Of a stretch of 64,000 bases of DNA, positions 18,560 through 27,369 are shown one piece after another. The notes under the pieces were generated by a model. It did no database searches, was not told the origin of the DNA, and saw only the letters and a list, made by a program, of their open reading frames with translations. How positions within the stretch are numbered: the first letter of the stretch is position 1; each line of letters starts with the position of its first letter. The translations under genes were made by a program, and so were the position numbers. This stretch comes from JAVVHH01 sp965199665 (GTDB lineage Bacteria; Pseudomonadota; Alphaproteobacteria; Acetobacterales; Acetobacteraceae), in NCBI GenBank assembly GCA_965199665.1, contig OZ241208.1:744001-808000 (forward strand), read 5' to 3'.

Positions 18560-20668
18560 ATGCCGATCCGCCATTCCACTTGCCCGCACGATTGCCCGAG
18601 CTGCTGCTCGCTGGAGGTCGACGTGATCGACGGCCAGCGGATCGGCTCCGTCCGCGGCTCGCGCACCCAGGCCTACACGGCGGGCGTCATCTGCGCGAAG
18701 GTCGCCCGCTACGCCGAACGCATCCACCACCCGGACCGGCTGACCCATCCCCTGGTCCGGACCGGACGGAAAGGGGAGGGGGCCTTCCGCCGCGCCAGCT
18801 GGGACGAGGCGCTGGACCGGGTGACCGGCGCCTTCGCCGACGCGACGGCTGCGGAGGGCGCGGAGAGCGTCTGGCCCTATTACTACGCCGGCACCATGGG
18901 GCTGGTGCAGCGCGACGGCATCAACCGGTTGCGGCACGCCATGGGCTATTCGCGTCAGCACAACACGATCTGCTCATCCATAACGGAATCCGGCTGGGCG
19001 GCCGGCGTCGGCCGCTTCGGCGGACCGGACCCGCGCGAGATGGCGCAATCCGACCTCCTCGTCATGTGGGGCGGCAACCCGGTCTCCACCCAGGTCAACG
19101 TCATGACCCACGTCACCCGCGCCCGCAAGGAACGCGGTGCGCTGCTGGCCGTCATCGACCCGTATCGTACGCCGACCGCCCAAGTGGCCGACATCCACCT
19201 GGCGCCCCGCCCGGGCACGGACGCCGCGCTGGCCTGCGCGATCCTGCACGTGGCCTTCCGCGACGGCTATGCCGACCGCGAGTACATGGCCCGCTACACC
19301 GACGCCTCGCCCGAGTTCGAGGCGCATTGCCGCGAGCGCAGCCCGGCCTGGGCCGCCGCCATCACCGGCCTGACGGAGGCGGAGATCGAGTCCTTCGCCC
19401 GCCGCTACTGCCAGACCGAGCGCGCCTATATCCGCCTCGGCTATGGTTTCACCCGCAGCCGCAACGGCGCCGTGGCGTTCCACGCCGTCACCTGCCTGCC
19501 CTCCGTCACCGGCAAGTGGCAGCACGAAGGCGGCGGCGCGTTCTGGACCAACCGCGGCACCGGCATCTATCACTGGAACAAGACGCTGATCGAAGGTCTC
19601 GACCGCGTCGACCCGGCCATCCGCAAGATGGACATGAGCCGCATCGGCGCCGCGCTGACCGGGCATCTGACCGGCGACCGTTCCGAACTCGGCGACGGCC
19701 CGCCGGTGCGCGCCATGCTGGTGCAGAACACCAACCCCGCCGTCGTCGCGCCCGATACGCGCCGGGTCCGGGCCGGGTTGGCGCGCGAGGACCTGTTCGT
19801 CTGCGTCCACGAGCAGTTCATGACGGAATCCGCCCGCTTCGCCGACGTGGTGTTGCCCGCCACCATGTTCCTGGAGCACGACGACCTCTACGCCGGGGGC
19901 GGACACACCTTCTTCAGCGTGGGCGCCAAGCTGGTCGAGCCGCCGGGCGAGTGCCGCTCCAACCACGAGGTGATCGAGGCGCTGGCGGCGCGGCTCGGCG
20001 CGACCGGGCCGGGCTTTGGCCTGTCCGCCTTCGAGTTGGCCGACCAGACCTTGCGCGCCTCCGGCTGGCCGGGCGCGGCGGAAGTGGTCGAACGCGAATG
20101 GATCGACGCGACCGACAGCTTCGAGCGCAGCCATTTTCTCGACGGGTTCGGCTTCCCCGACCGCCGCTTCCGCTTCGCGCCCGACTGGGCCGCCCTCGGC
20201 CCGCACGCGGCCGGGATGCCGCGCTGGCCCGATCAATGGGAATGCATCGACACCGCGACGACCGAGCGCCCGTTCCGCCTGGTCGCCGCGCCCGCGCGCA
20301 ACTTCCTCAACACCAGCTTCACGGAGACGCCGACCAGCCGCAAGCGCGAGGGCCGGCCCACCGCCATGATCGGCCGTGCCGATGCCGCCCGCCTCGGCGC
20401 CGTCGACGGCGGAATGCTGCGCCTGGGCAACGACCAGGGCGACGTGCTTCTGCACGCCCGCATCGTGGACGATCTGCAGCCCGGCTGCGTGGTGGTCGAG
20501 AGCATCTGGCCCAACGAGGATTTCCGCGACGGCCTGGGCATCAATGCCTTGACCAGCGACGCCCCTGCCGCCCCGAACGGCGGCGCCGTGTTCCATGACA
20601 CCGCCATCTGGGTGCGCGCCGTGGCCGTCGCCGATATCCCGGAGCCGACCCGCCTCGCTGCCGACTGA
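18560..20668 (+). CDS. Molybdopterin-dependent oxidoreductase
   Basis: A single-subunit enzyme of the DMSO reductase superfamily (about 702 residues from the ATG at 18560; another ATG lies at 18539). The N-terminal [4Fe-4S] site is complete: STCPHDCPSCCSLEV gives C-x3-C-x3-C and a fourth cysteine follows in GVICAKVARYAE. The Cys of HNTICSSITESGW lies where the molybdenum ligand is expected. The C-terminal MopB-type barrel has RNFLNTSF and GDVLLHARIVDDLQPG. There is no twin-arginine signal, so it is cytoplasmic. The substrate cannot be read from sequence and no partner subunits are adjacent. Confidence 0.88.
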   Translation: MPIRHSTCPHDCPSCCSLEVDVIDGQRIGSVRGSRTQAYTAGVICAKVARYAERIHHPDRLTHPLVRTGRKGEGAFRRASWDEALDRVTGAFADATAAEGAESVWPYYYAGTMGLVQRDGINRLRHAMGYSRQHNTICSSITESGWAAGVGRFGGPDPREMAQSDLLVMWGGNPVSTQVNVMTHVTRARKERGALLAVIDPYRTPTAQVADIHLAPRPGTDAALACAILHVAFRDGYADREYMARYTDASPEFEAHCRERSPAWAAAITGLTEAEIESFARRYCQTERAYIRLGYGFTRSRNGAVAFHAVTCLPSVTGKWQHEGGGAFWTNRGTGIYHWNKTLIEGLDRVDPAIRKMDMSRIGAALTGHLTGDRSELGDGPPVRAMLVQNTNPAVVAPDTRRVRAGLAREDLFVCVHEQFMTESARFADVVLPATMFLEHDDLYAGGGHTFFSVGAKLVEPPGECRSNHEVIEALAARLGATGPGFGLSAFELADQTLRASGWPGAAEVVEREWIDATDSFERSHFLDGFGFPDRRFRFAPDWAALGPHAAGMPRWPDQWECIDTATTERPFRLVAAPARNFLNTSFTETPTSRKREGRPTAMIGRADAARLGAVDGGMLRLGNDQGDVLLHARIVDDLQPGCVVVESIWPNEDFRDGLGINALTSDAPAAPNGGAVFHDTAIWVRAVAVADIPEPTRLAAD

Positions 20669-20780
20669 CGGAAGGTCCCATCGACGAGCACTGGGCCAAC
20701 TTGCGCCCGCACGCGCAACCGGCCTATGCCTCCGCCGTGACGTCCCCTGATTACGAACAGCTGTCTCGCGGAGTGACACT

Positions 20781-22670
20781 TTGACGTCGGCCGTTCTCTC
20801 CGCCGCGAAGCCGCGTCCGGTCCGGATCGGCTCGCTCCTCGGCGTGCTCGGCGTCGTCTACGGCGACATCGGCACCAGCCCGCTCTACGCATTGAAGGCG
20901 AGCCTGAGCGAGTTCAACGCGACGGGGACCCACGAGCTGGAGATCATGGGCGTGCTGTCGCTCATGTTCTACGCGCTGACCCTGACGGTGACGATCAAGT
21001 ACGTTCTGCTGATCCTCCGGGCCGACAATAACGGCGAGGGCGGCATCCTCGCGCTCATGGCGTTGGCCCAACGCGGCACCAACGGCGCCCATGTCCGACG
21101 CTTGCTCGGCATCGTCGGCCTGGCTGGGGCTTGCCTGTTTTTCGGCGACGGCATCATCACGCCGGCCATCTCCGTCCTGTCCGCCGTTGAAGGGCTTCAG
21201 GTCGTCTATCCGCAATTCCACTACGTCATCGTGCCGATCTCGGTCGTGGTGATCTGCATCCTGTTCGCCGCCCAGTCCCGCGGCACCGGGCAGATCGGCA
21301 AGGTGTTCGGCCCGGTAATGTGCGTCTGGTTCGTCGTGCTGGGCGCGCTTGGTGCGTATCAGATCGTGGGCCATCCGCAGGTGCTGAGGGCATTGTCGCC
21401 CCACTATGCGATCCAGTTCATCGTGGCCCACCAGTGGATGGCCTTTGTCGACCTCGGCGCCATCGTTCTCACCGTCACGGGCGCGGAGGCACTCTACGCC
21501 GACATGGGCCATTTCGGCCGTCAGCCGATCAAGCTGGCCTGGCTGTTCTTCGTGCTGCCGGCCTTGCTGCTCAACTATTTTGGCCAAGGGGCGCTCGTCC
21601 TGCGCGACCCCTCGGCACTGGAGAACCCGTTCTACCTGCTCGCCCCCGAGGCGATCAGACTACCGCTGATCATCTTGGCCACCTGCGCGACCGTCATCGC
21701 CTGCCAAGCCATGCTCTCCGGCGCGTTCTCCATCTCCCGTCAGTGCATGCAGATGTCGTTCATCCCGCGCCTGACGGTTCGGCACACCAGCGTGACCGAG
21801 GAAGGCCAGATCTATCTGCCGCAGGTCAACGCCGCGCTCCTCGTGGGTTGCCTGATCCTCATCTTCGCGTTCCGAAGCAGCGAAGCGTTGGCCGCGGCCT
21901 ACGGCATCGCCGTCACCGGCACGTTCATCTGCACCAGCGTCCTCGCGACGGTGGTGTTCCGCCGCCGGTTCGGCTGGTCCCGCTTGCTGACGGCCACCGT
22001 GTTCGGCGGGCTCATGCTGATCGACCTCGTCTTCTTCGCCTCCAACCTGCTCAAGGTGCCGGAGGGCGGCTGGGTCCCGCTCGTGCTGGGACTTGGTCTG
22101 CTGGCCATGATGACGTCGTGGAATAGCGGCCGCGAGTTGATGCTCGCGCGCTGGAAGCAGGAAAGCCTGCCGCTGGCCTCCTTCCTCAAGCGCCTGCCGC
22201 ACTCGCGCACCATCCGCGTTCCCGGGATCGCCGTGTTCCTGACCGGCACACCGGACTACGTCCCGACCTCCCTGCTGCACAACCTCAAGCACAACAAGGT
22301 CCTGCACGAGCGGGTCATGTTCGTGACGGTACAGACGCTCGACGTGCCGGAGGTCGACGGGGCCTCCCGCGTCACGGTGGAGGAGCTGGTCGGAGGCGTC
22401 CATCGCGTCACCGTGCGGTACGGCTTCATGGAAAGCCCCAACATCCCGGCCGCCCTCGAGGATGCCAGCGCGCTCGGGCTCGATTACGACCCGATGCAGG
22501 CGAGCTTCTTCCTGGGCCGCGAGGTGCTGGTCCGTGCCATGGTGCCCAAGCTGCCGAAATGGCGCTTGTTCCTGTTTCTGCTGCTGGCCCGCAATGCGGT
22601 GCCGGCGACCGAGTTCTTCCGCATCCCGGGCGACCGCGTCGTCGAACTGGGCGTTCGCGTGGCGATCTGA
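20781..22670 (+). CDS. kup: Kup-family potassium uptake transporter
   Basis: A 629-residue proton-coupled K+ symporter, the normal Kup length. The signature GVVYGDIGTSPLYALKA is near the N-terminus, followed by about twelve membrane segments and a ~180-residue cytoplasmic C-terminal domain (HNKVLHERVMFVTVQ). The TTG start has GGAGTGAC ahead of it. It stands as its own unit about 110 bp after the molybdoenzyme. Confidence 0.96.
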   Translation: MTSAVLSAAKPRPVRIGSLLGVLGVVYGDIGTSPLYALKASLSEFNATGTHELEIMGVLSLMFYALTLTVTIKYVLLILRADNNGEGGILALMALAQRGTNGAHVRRLLGIVGLAGACLFFGDGIITPAISVLSAVEGLQVVYPQFHYVIVPISVVVICILFAAQSRGTGQIGKVFGPVMCVWFVVLGALGAYQIVGHPQVLRALSPHYAIQFIVAHQWMAFVDLGAIVLTVTGAEALYADMGHFGRQPIKLAWLFFVLPALLLNYFGQGALVLRDPSALENPFYLLAPEAIRLPLIILATCATVIACQAMLSGAFSISRQCMQMSFIPRLTVRHTSVTEEGQIYLPQVNAALLVGCLILIFAFRSSEALAAAYGIAVTGTFICTSVLATVVFRRRFGWSRLLTATVFGGLMLIDLVFFASNLLKVPEGGWVPLVLGLGLLAMMTSWNSGRELMLARWKQESLPLASFLKRLPHSRTIRVPGIAVFLTGTPDYVPTSLLHNLKHNKVLHERVMFVTVQTLDVPEVDGASRVTVEELVGGVHRVTVRYGFMESPNIPAALEDASALGLDYDPMQASFFLGREVLVRAMVPKLPKWRLFLFLLLARNAVPATEFFRIPGDRVVELGVRVAI

Positions 22671-22727
22671 CGTCAACCCCACCGGCCCGCGCGCGTTGAT
22701 GGGGGACGTTGGAGTGTAACCGGGTCG

Positions 22728-23078
22728 ATGACGAAGCTCACGTTGGTCCTGGTGCAGGGCCCGGACAAGCTGTCGGGGGATCTGGAGGATAAGCTCTTCC
22801 TGTATCCGACCCTGACACAGCAGGGGCAGATGGACGTGGAGGCCTTCCACGCCGCTACCAGCCCGTGGCTCGCCTGGCGTCATCGCGGCAATGCGGAGCC
22901 CCGGGCGCTGGAGATCATCCGTATCGACGAAGGCTGGGCGCTGCAGAGCACCAACAGCGAGGACGATCCGATCTGGACGTTCGACGGCTCCATCTTCCGG
23001 CCCGGCGAATTGGTCCGCCTTCGCCGGCCCGACGGCGAGAGCTTCCTGTTCCGCATCGTGGCCGCCGAAGCGCAGTGA
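22728..23078 (+). CDS. Unknown protein upstream of the SMP-30 gene
   Basis: A 116-residue cytoplasmic protein. Segments such as TLVLVQGPDKLSGDL, PIWTFDGSIFRPGELVRL and RRPDGESFLFRIVAAEA suggest a small beta-rich fold. No family recognised. Its TGA overlaps the GTG of the next gene (GTGA), so it is translationally coupled to the SMP-30 family protein. Confidence 0.68.
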   Translation: MTKLTLVLVQGPDKLSGDLEDKLFLYPTLTQQGQMDVEAFHAATSPWLAWRHRGNAEPRALEIIRIDEGWALQSTNSEDDPIWTFDGSIFRPGELVRLRRPDGESFLFRIVAAEAQ

Positions 23079-24058
23079 GCGACGCCGGCCCCGCCCTGGC
23101 GCCGGGCCGCCTGCTCCGCCGCGCCGGAGCGCCCCAACCGGTGGCCGACTTCCCTGGCGTGCAGATCGACGACGAGCGTCTTGCCGCCGTGTTGCCTCCC
23201 GGGACGCCGCTGCTGTTGCTGCACGAGGGATCGCTGCATGCGGAGGGCCCGGTCTGGGATGCGCGGGCCGGCCTGCTCTACTGGTCCGACGTGTCCAACC
23301 GCCGCCTGCTCTGCCTCTATCCTGACGGCCGGGTCGAGGCCGCGCTCGATGCCACGCCCTTCGTGAACGGCAACGCGATCGACGCGCAGGGCCGGCTTGT
23401 CCACTGCGAGCACGGCCGCCGATGCATCAGCCGTTCCGACGCGCCGCCGCCAGCCGAGCCGGTGCCGATCGTCACCCATTACCGGGGCAAGCGGCTGAAC
23501 GCGCCCAATGACGTCGCCGTCGCACCCGACGGGGCGATCTGGTTCACCGACCCGACCTTCGGCCTGCTCATGCCCAGCCAGGGCGCCCTGGCCGACCCGG
23601 AGCTCGATCATCGGAGCGTCTACCGCGTCGATCCGGTTTCCAACGAACCCACGCGTATGGCCGATTTTGCCGAGCCCAACGGCCTCGCCTTCACCGCCGA
23701 TGGCGGCACGCTGTATGTCTCCGATACCGCCAAGTCGCTCGGCGAGATCCCCGGTGCTGGCACGGGTACCACCCACGAGATCGTCGCCTTCGACGTGGGC
23801 GTGGACGGCACGCTCGGCAATCGTCGCTTCTTCTGCCACACCGACCACGGCGTGCCCGACGGACTCGTGGTCGACGGGTGCGGCTGGGTCTGGACCTCGG
23901 CCGGCGACGGCGTTCATGTATGGGCGCCCGACCGCACCAAGCTCGGCTTCATCCCGACCCGGTCTGTCGTGACCAATTGCTGCTTCGGTGGCCCGACCGG
24001 CCGCCGCCTGTTCATCACGGCGACCGACCAGCTTCTCGCCATCGACCTCGCGGCCTAG
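23075..24058 (+). CDS. SMP-30/gluconolactonase family protein
   Basis: A 327-residue six-bladed beta-propeller hydrolase, probably a cytoplasmic lactonase. Family segments include LHEGSLHAEGPVWDARAG (metal-binding Glu), GKRLNAPNDVAVAPDG (Asn-Asp) and FAEPNGLAFTADGGTLYV. VPDGLVVDGCGWVW supplies the last metal-site region. The GTG start is coupled to the preceding gene. The natural lactone is unknown. Confidence 0.9.
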   Translation: MSDAGPALAPGRLLRRAGAPQPVADFPGVQIDDERLAAVLPPGTPLLLLHEGSLHAEGPVWDARAGLLYWSDVSNRRLLCLYPDGRVEAALDATPFVNGNAIDAQGRLVHCEHGRRCISRSDAPPPAEPVPIVTHYRGKRLNAPNDVAVAPDGAIWFTDPTFGLLMPSQGALADPELDHRSVYRVDPVSNEPTRMADFAEPNGLAFTADGGTLYVSDTAKSLGEIPGAGTGTTHEIVAFDVGVDGTLGNRRFFCHTDHGVPDGLVVDGCGWVWTSAGDGVHVWAPDRTKLGFIPTRSVVTNCCFGGPTGRRLFITATDQLLAIDLAA

Positions 24059-24081
24059 CGGTCCCGGGAGGCCGGGACCGC
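24058..24081. terminator. Hairpin between convergent genes
   Basis: A perfect 10-bp stem GCGGTCCCGG/CCGGGACCGC with a GAGG loop starts in the stop codon of the SMP-30 gene and lies just past the 3' end of hpnJ. It could serve both strands. There is no T-run. Confidence 0.5.
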
Positions 24082-24095
24082 GACGGACCGGCGGC

Positions 24096-25523
24096 TTACG
24101 CGGCCTTCTTACGCTCGCGCAGAAAGTGGAAGAACTCGACGCCTTCGCGCAGCCGGCGCTTCATCATCTGCGGGCTGGTGACCATCTCGCCGACAATGGA
24201 GGCGATCTTCGGGGCGCGGAAATAGAAGCGCCGATAGAACGCCTCGACGCTGTCGAAAATCTCGGTGTGCGAGAGATGCGGGTAGTGCAGCGGGGCGATC
24301 TGCACGCCGCGCTCGTCGATCAACTCGGCATTGGCGGCATCCAACCAGCCATTCTCGACCGCCTGCTTGTACAGGAACGTGCCGGGATACGGTGCGGCCA
24401 GCGAGACCTGCATCGTGTGCGGGTTCATCTCGACCGCGAACTTGATCGTCTCCTCGATCGTCGCCTGATCCTCACCCGGCAGCCCCAGGATGAACGTGCC
24501 ATGGATCTTGATGCCGAGCTCGTGGCAGTCCTTGGTGAACTTGCGCGCGACGTCGATCAGCAGACCCTTCTTGATGTTGTGCAGGATCTGCTGGTTCCCG
24601 CTCTCGTAGCCGACCAGCAACAGGCGTAGGCCGTTATCCTTCATGATCTTGAGCGTCGACCGCGGCACGTTGGCCTTGGCGTTGCACGACCAGGTCACCC
24701 CGAGCTTGCCGAGTTCCTTGGCGATCAGCTCGGCGCGCGGCAGGTTGTCGGTGAAGGTGTCGTCGTCGAAGAAGAATTCCCGGACCTGCGGGAACATCTT
24801 CTGCGCATGCGCGATCTCGGCAGCGACATGCTCCGGGCTGCGGACGCGGTAGCGGTGCCCGCCGACCGTCTGCGGCCACAGGCAGAAGGTGCAGCGGCTC
24901 TTGCAGCCGCGGCCGGTGTAGATGCTGATGTAGGGGTGCTGCAGGTAGCCGATGAAGTAATCTTCGATCCGCAGGTCGCGCTTGTAGACGTCGGTGACGA
25001 AAGGCAGCTGGTCCATGTCCTCGAGGATCGTGCGATCCTTGTTGGTGACCAGGCCGCCATTGTCGTCGCGGTAGGTGATGCCGTCGATGGCGGAGAAGTC
25101 GCGGCCCTCGGCGACTTCGAGACAAGTGAAGTCGAACTCGTTGCGGGCAACGAAGTCGACGGCCGGAGCGCCTTCGAGGCTCTCGTTCGGCTGCACGGCG
25201 ACCTTGGCGCCGACGAAGCCGATCTTGAGGCTAGGCTTGGCTTCCTTCAGCGCGGCGGCGACCTTCGCGTCGGACGCGAAGGACGGCGTGCTGGTGTGCA
25301 TGATCACCAGGTCGCGGTTCTTGATGTCGTCGAGGATCGGCGCCATGCCGAGATTGGCCGGCGGTGCGTCGATCAGCCGGCTGCCCGGGACCAGGGCGGC
25401 GGGCTGCGCCAGCCAGGTCGGATACCAGAAACTCTTGATCTCGCGCTTGGCCTGATACCGCGACCCGGCCCCACCGTCGAAGCCGCCGAACGAGGGCGGC
25501 TGCAGGAACAACGTCTTCATCAT
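24096..25523 (-). CDS. hpnJ: Hopanoid biosynthesis radical SAM protein HpnJ
   Basis: A 475-residue cobalamin-binding-domain radical SAM enzyme. HpnJ is reported to be required for the ring-contracted cyclitol head group of composite hopanoids. The SAM cluster motif is GRGCKSRCTFCLWPQ with C207, C211 and C214. The N-terminal ~140 residues form the B12-type Rossmann domain (DLVIMHTSTPSFASDAKVAA). The opening MMKTLFLQPPSFGGFDGGAGSRY is characteristic of the family. Last gene of dxs-hpnM-hpnI-hpnJ, 6 bp after hpnI. Confidence 0.95.
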   Translation of the reverse strand: MMKTLFLQPPSFGGFDGGAGSRYQAKREIKSFWYPTWLAQPAALVPGSRLIDAPPANLGMAPILDDIKNRDLVIMHTSTPSFASDAKVAAALKEAKPSLKIGFVGAKVAVQPNESLEGAPAVDFVARNEFDFTCLEVAEGRDFSAIDGITYRDDNGGLVTNKDRTILEDMDQLPFVTDVYKRDLRIEDYFIGYLQHPYISIYTGRGCKSRCTFCLWPQTVGGHRYRVRSPEHVAAEIAHAQKMFPQVREFFFDDDTFTDNLPRAELIAKELGKLGVTWSCNAKANVPRSTLKIMKDNGLRLLLVGYESGNQQILHNIKKGLLIDVARKFTKDCHELGIKIHGTFILGLPGEDQATIEETIKFAVEMNPHTMQVSLAAPYPGTFLYKQAVENGWLDAANAELIDERGVQIAPLHYPHLSHTEIFDSVEAFYRRFYFRAPKIASIVGEMVTSPQMMKRRLREGVEFFHFLRERKKAA

Positions 25524-25529
25524 TGGAAC

Positions 25530-26726
25530 TTATCCCTTGCCGGGCTGCAGCACGGCGTCTGAGAAGGTACCGCGCTGCTGCGCGGCCTGGGAGAAAGAGG
25601 TGACGCGGTATTCCTCGCCACGCCACGCGACACGATCGGACCAGTAACTTGCCAGCATGATGGTGATGGAGAGCACGTCACGGAAGGGCAGCAACCAAAC
25701 CGGCAGCCGCACCGTGACCCCGAGCGCGCGATCGGCAAGCCGCGCTAGCACGCTGCGAACGGTCCACATGGCGGCGAACGCGCCCCACGCCCAGGGCTGG
25801 CTCGGCGCGGCGGCCACCATCAGCAGCGCCCAGAACAACGGAAATTGCAGGCCACCCAGCACGAAACCGATGGGCGCCACCGACTTCACCGTCCGCATCC
25901 AACGCAGCTCGTGTGTGACCAGCGCCGGGAGCCGCGTCTCCGGGACCGTCGTCGCCGGGATGGCGCCGGCTAGAACGACCGACAGCCCGGTGTCACGCAC
26001 GAGTTGACCCAGCATGGCATCGTCGGCCAGGTGGTCGGTCAGCGCCTCGAGCCCGCCGATCCGGTCCAGCGTCTCCCGCCGCAGCGCCATGATCGCGCCC
26101 AGGCAATCCTGCCGGCCGAGGCTCCGCGCCATCAGCGCGCCGGGCAGGAACGTGTGGTTGATGTAGGCCGCCCCAAGCGCCCCCGCCATCGTCGCCGTGG
26201 AGGGTAGGCCGGCATAGAGCGTGCTGACCAGGCCGACGCCGGGTTGCTCGAGCGCGGCGACCAGGCTGCGCAGCGTGTCGGCCGGCGCATGGATGTCGCT
26301 GTCCGCAATCACGATGATGTCGTGCCGCGCTTGGCCGGCCATGTTGAGCAGGTTGCCGACCTTGTTGTTGCGGCCATGTCGAAGCGGATCGATCACCAGC
26401 GACAGATCGGCATGCGGGAACCGGCGCTGCAGGCGGTGAACGACGGCAATGGCCGGGTCGACCGCACTCTGCACGCCGAACACGATTTGGAAACACGGAT
26501 AGTCCTGCTCGCAGAAGCTCGCCATCGCGGGTTCCAGCAACGCCTCGTCGCCGCAAAGGGGCTTCAGCACCGTCACCGCCGGCCACGTGTCCCGACTGCC
26601 TCTCGGCGTCGGGACCGCCTCGGCCCGCTTGCGCCGCAGCATGTCCCACCCGGCGATCCCTTGCACCACGCCAGCGCCGGCCAGCCCAGCGAAGCCGAAT
26701 GCCGCCAGGCTCGTCAGCGCCCACAT
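25530..26726 (-). CDS. hpnI: Hopanoid biosynthesis glycosyltransferase HpnI
   Basis: A 398-residue family 2 glycosyltransferase anchored by an N-terminal helix (AAFGFAGLAGAGVVQGIAGW) and C-terminal membrane helices. The catalytic core has VTVLKPLCGDEALLEPAM, then IADSDIHA (metal-binding Asp) and EALTDHLADDAMLGQLV. HpnI adds an N-acetylglucosamine-type sugar to bacteriohopanetetrol, which is then processed by HpnK and HpnJ. No hpnK was found in the window. It starts 16 bp after hpnM. Confidence 0.94.
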   Translation of the reverse strand: MWALTSLAAFGFAGLAGAGVVQGIAGWDMLRRKRAEAVPTPRGSRDTWPAVTVLKPLCGDEALLEPAMASFCEQDYPCFQIVFGVQSAVDPAIAVVHRLQRRFPHADLSLVIDPLRHGRNNKVGNLLNMAGQARHDIIVIADSDIHAPADTLRSLVAALEQPGVGLVSTLYAGLPSTATMAGALGAAYINHTFLPGALMARSLGRQDCLGAIMALRRETLDRIGGLEALTDHLADDAMLGQLVRDTGLSVVLAGAIPATTVPETRLPALVTHELRWMRTVKSVAPIGFVLGGLQFPLFWALLMVAAAPSQPWAWGAFAAMWTVRSVLARLADRALGVTVRLPVWLLPFRDVLSITIMLASYWSDRVAWRGEEYRVTSFSQAAQQRGTFSDAVLQPGKG

Positions 26727-26742
26727 GGAACCGGATCGTCCC

Positions 26743-27369
26743 TCAGTTGATCGTTCCGCCGGACAGCGTGGCCGTCCGCCGCTGGAAGCTATCGATCAAC
26801 GGCGCCGCGCCGGTCGACAGCAGGCTGCGCCAATCGGAGCGGTTCACCGCGACCTGGCTGATGGAGCCGTTCAGCAGCACGTCCACCGCGCGCCAGCCAT
26901 CGGGCGTCTTGTGCATCACGTAATCGATCGGCGTCGTTTCGCCGCCACTGATGAGCCGCGTGCCGACCACCTGATCGGCGCCGACCATGCGCGACTCCGG
27001 CGACAGCTCGATCCGTTCGCCGTTGAAATTGTCGAAATTCGCGACGTAGCTCGCCACGGTGAATTTGCGGAACGCCTGCAGCAACTGCTCCTGATCCGCC
27101 GCGCTGAGCGACGTCCAACGTAGGCCGACCGACGACTTCAAGATCGCCGGGAGGTCGAACGTCCGCTCGACGACCGGTGCCAGCGCCAGGAAACGCTGGC
27201 TGAAGGGCGTCTGCTTGCCCGACCGCATGGCACCGAGCAGGGCCTGGTTCAGCGTCTGGATCGGCGCCGCCGCGGCGGGATCCGCAGCAAGGGCGGGCCA
27301 CCAGCCCGCCGCAGCCAACGCGACGGCGCTGGCGCCGGCGACCATCAGTGTGCGACGCGTGACGCTCAT
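26743..27369 (-). CDS. hpnM: Hopanoid-associated MlaC/Ttg2D-like periplasmic protein HpnM
   Basis: A 208-residue exported protein of the MlaC/Ttg2D lipid-binding family, with a signal peptide starting MSVTRRTLMVAGASAVALAAA. The twin-arginine (RR) could indicate Tat export. The mature body has RFLALAPVVERTFDLPAILK, LLQAFRKFTVASYVANFDNF and GWRAVDVLLNGSISQVAVNR. In this family it probably carries lipids across the periplasm. Its ATG overlaps the dxs stop (ATGA). Confidence 0.9.
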   Translation of the reverse strand: MSVTRRTLMVAGASAVALAAAGWWPALAADPAAAAPIQTLNQALLGAMRSGKQTPFSQRFLALAPVVERTFDLPAILKSSVGLRWTSLSAADQEQLLQAFRKFTVASYVANFDNFNGERIELSPESRMVGADQVVGTRLISGGETTPIDYVMHKTPDGWRAVDVLLNGSISQVAVNRSDWRSLLSTGAAPLIDSFQRRTATLSGGTIN

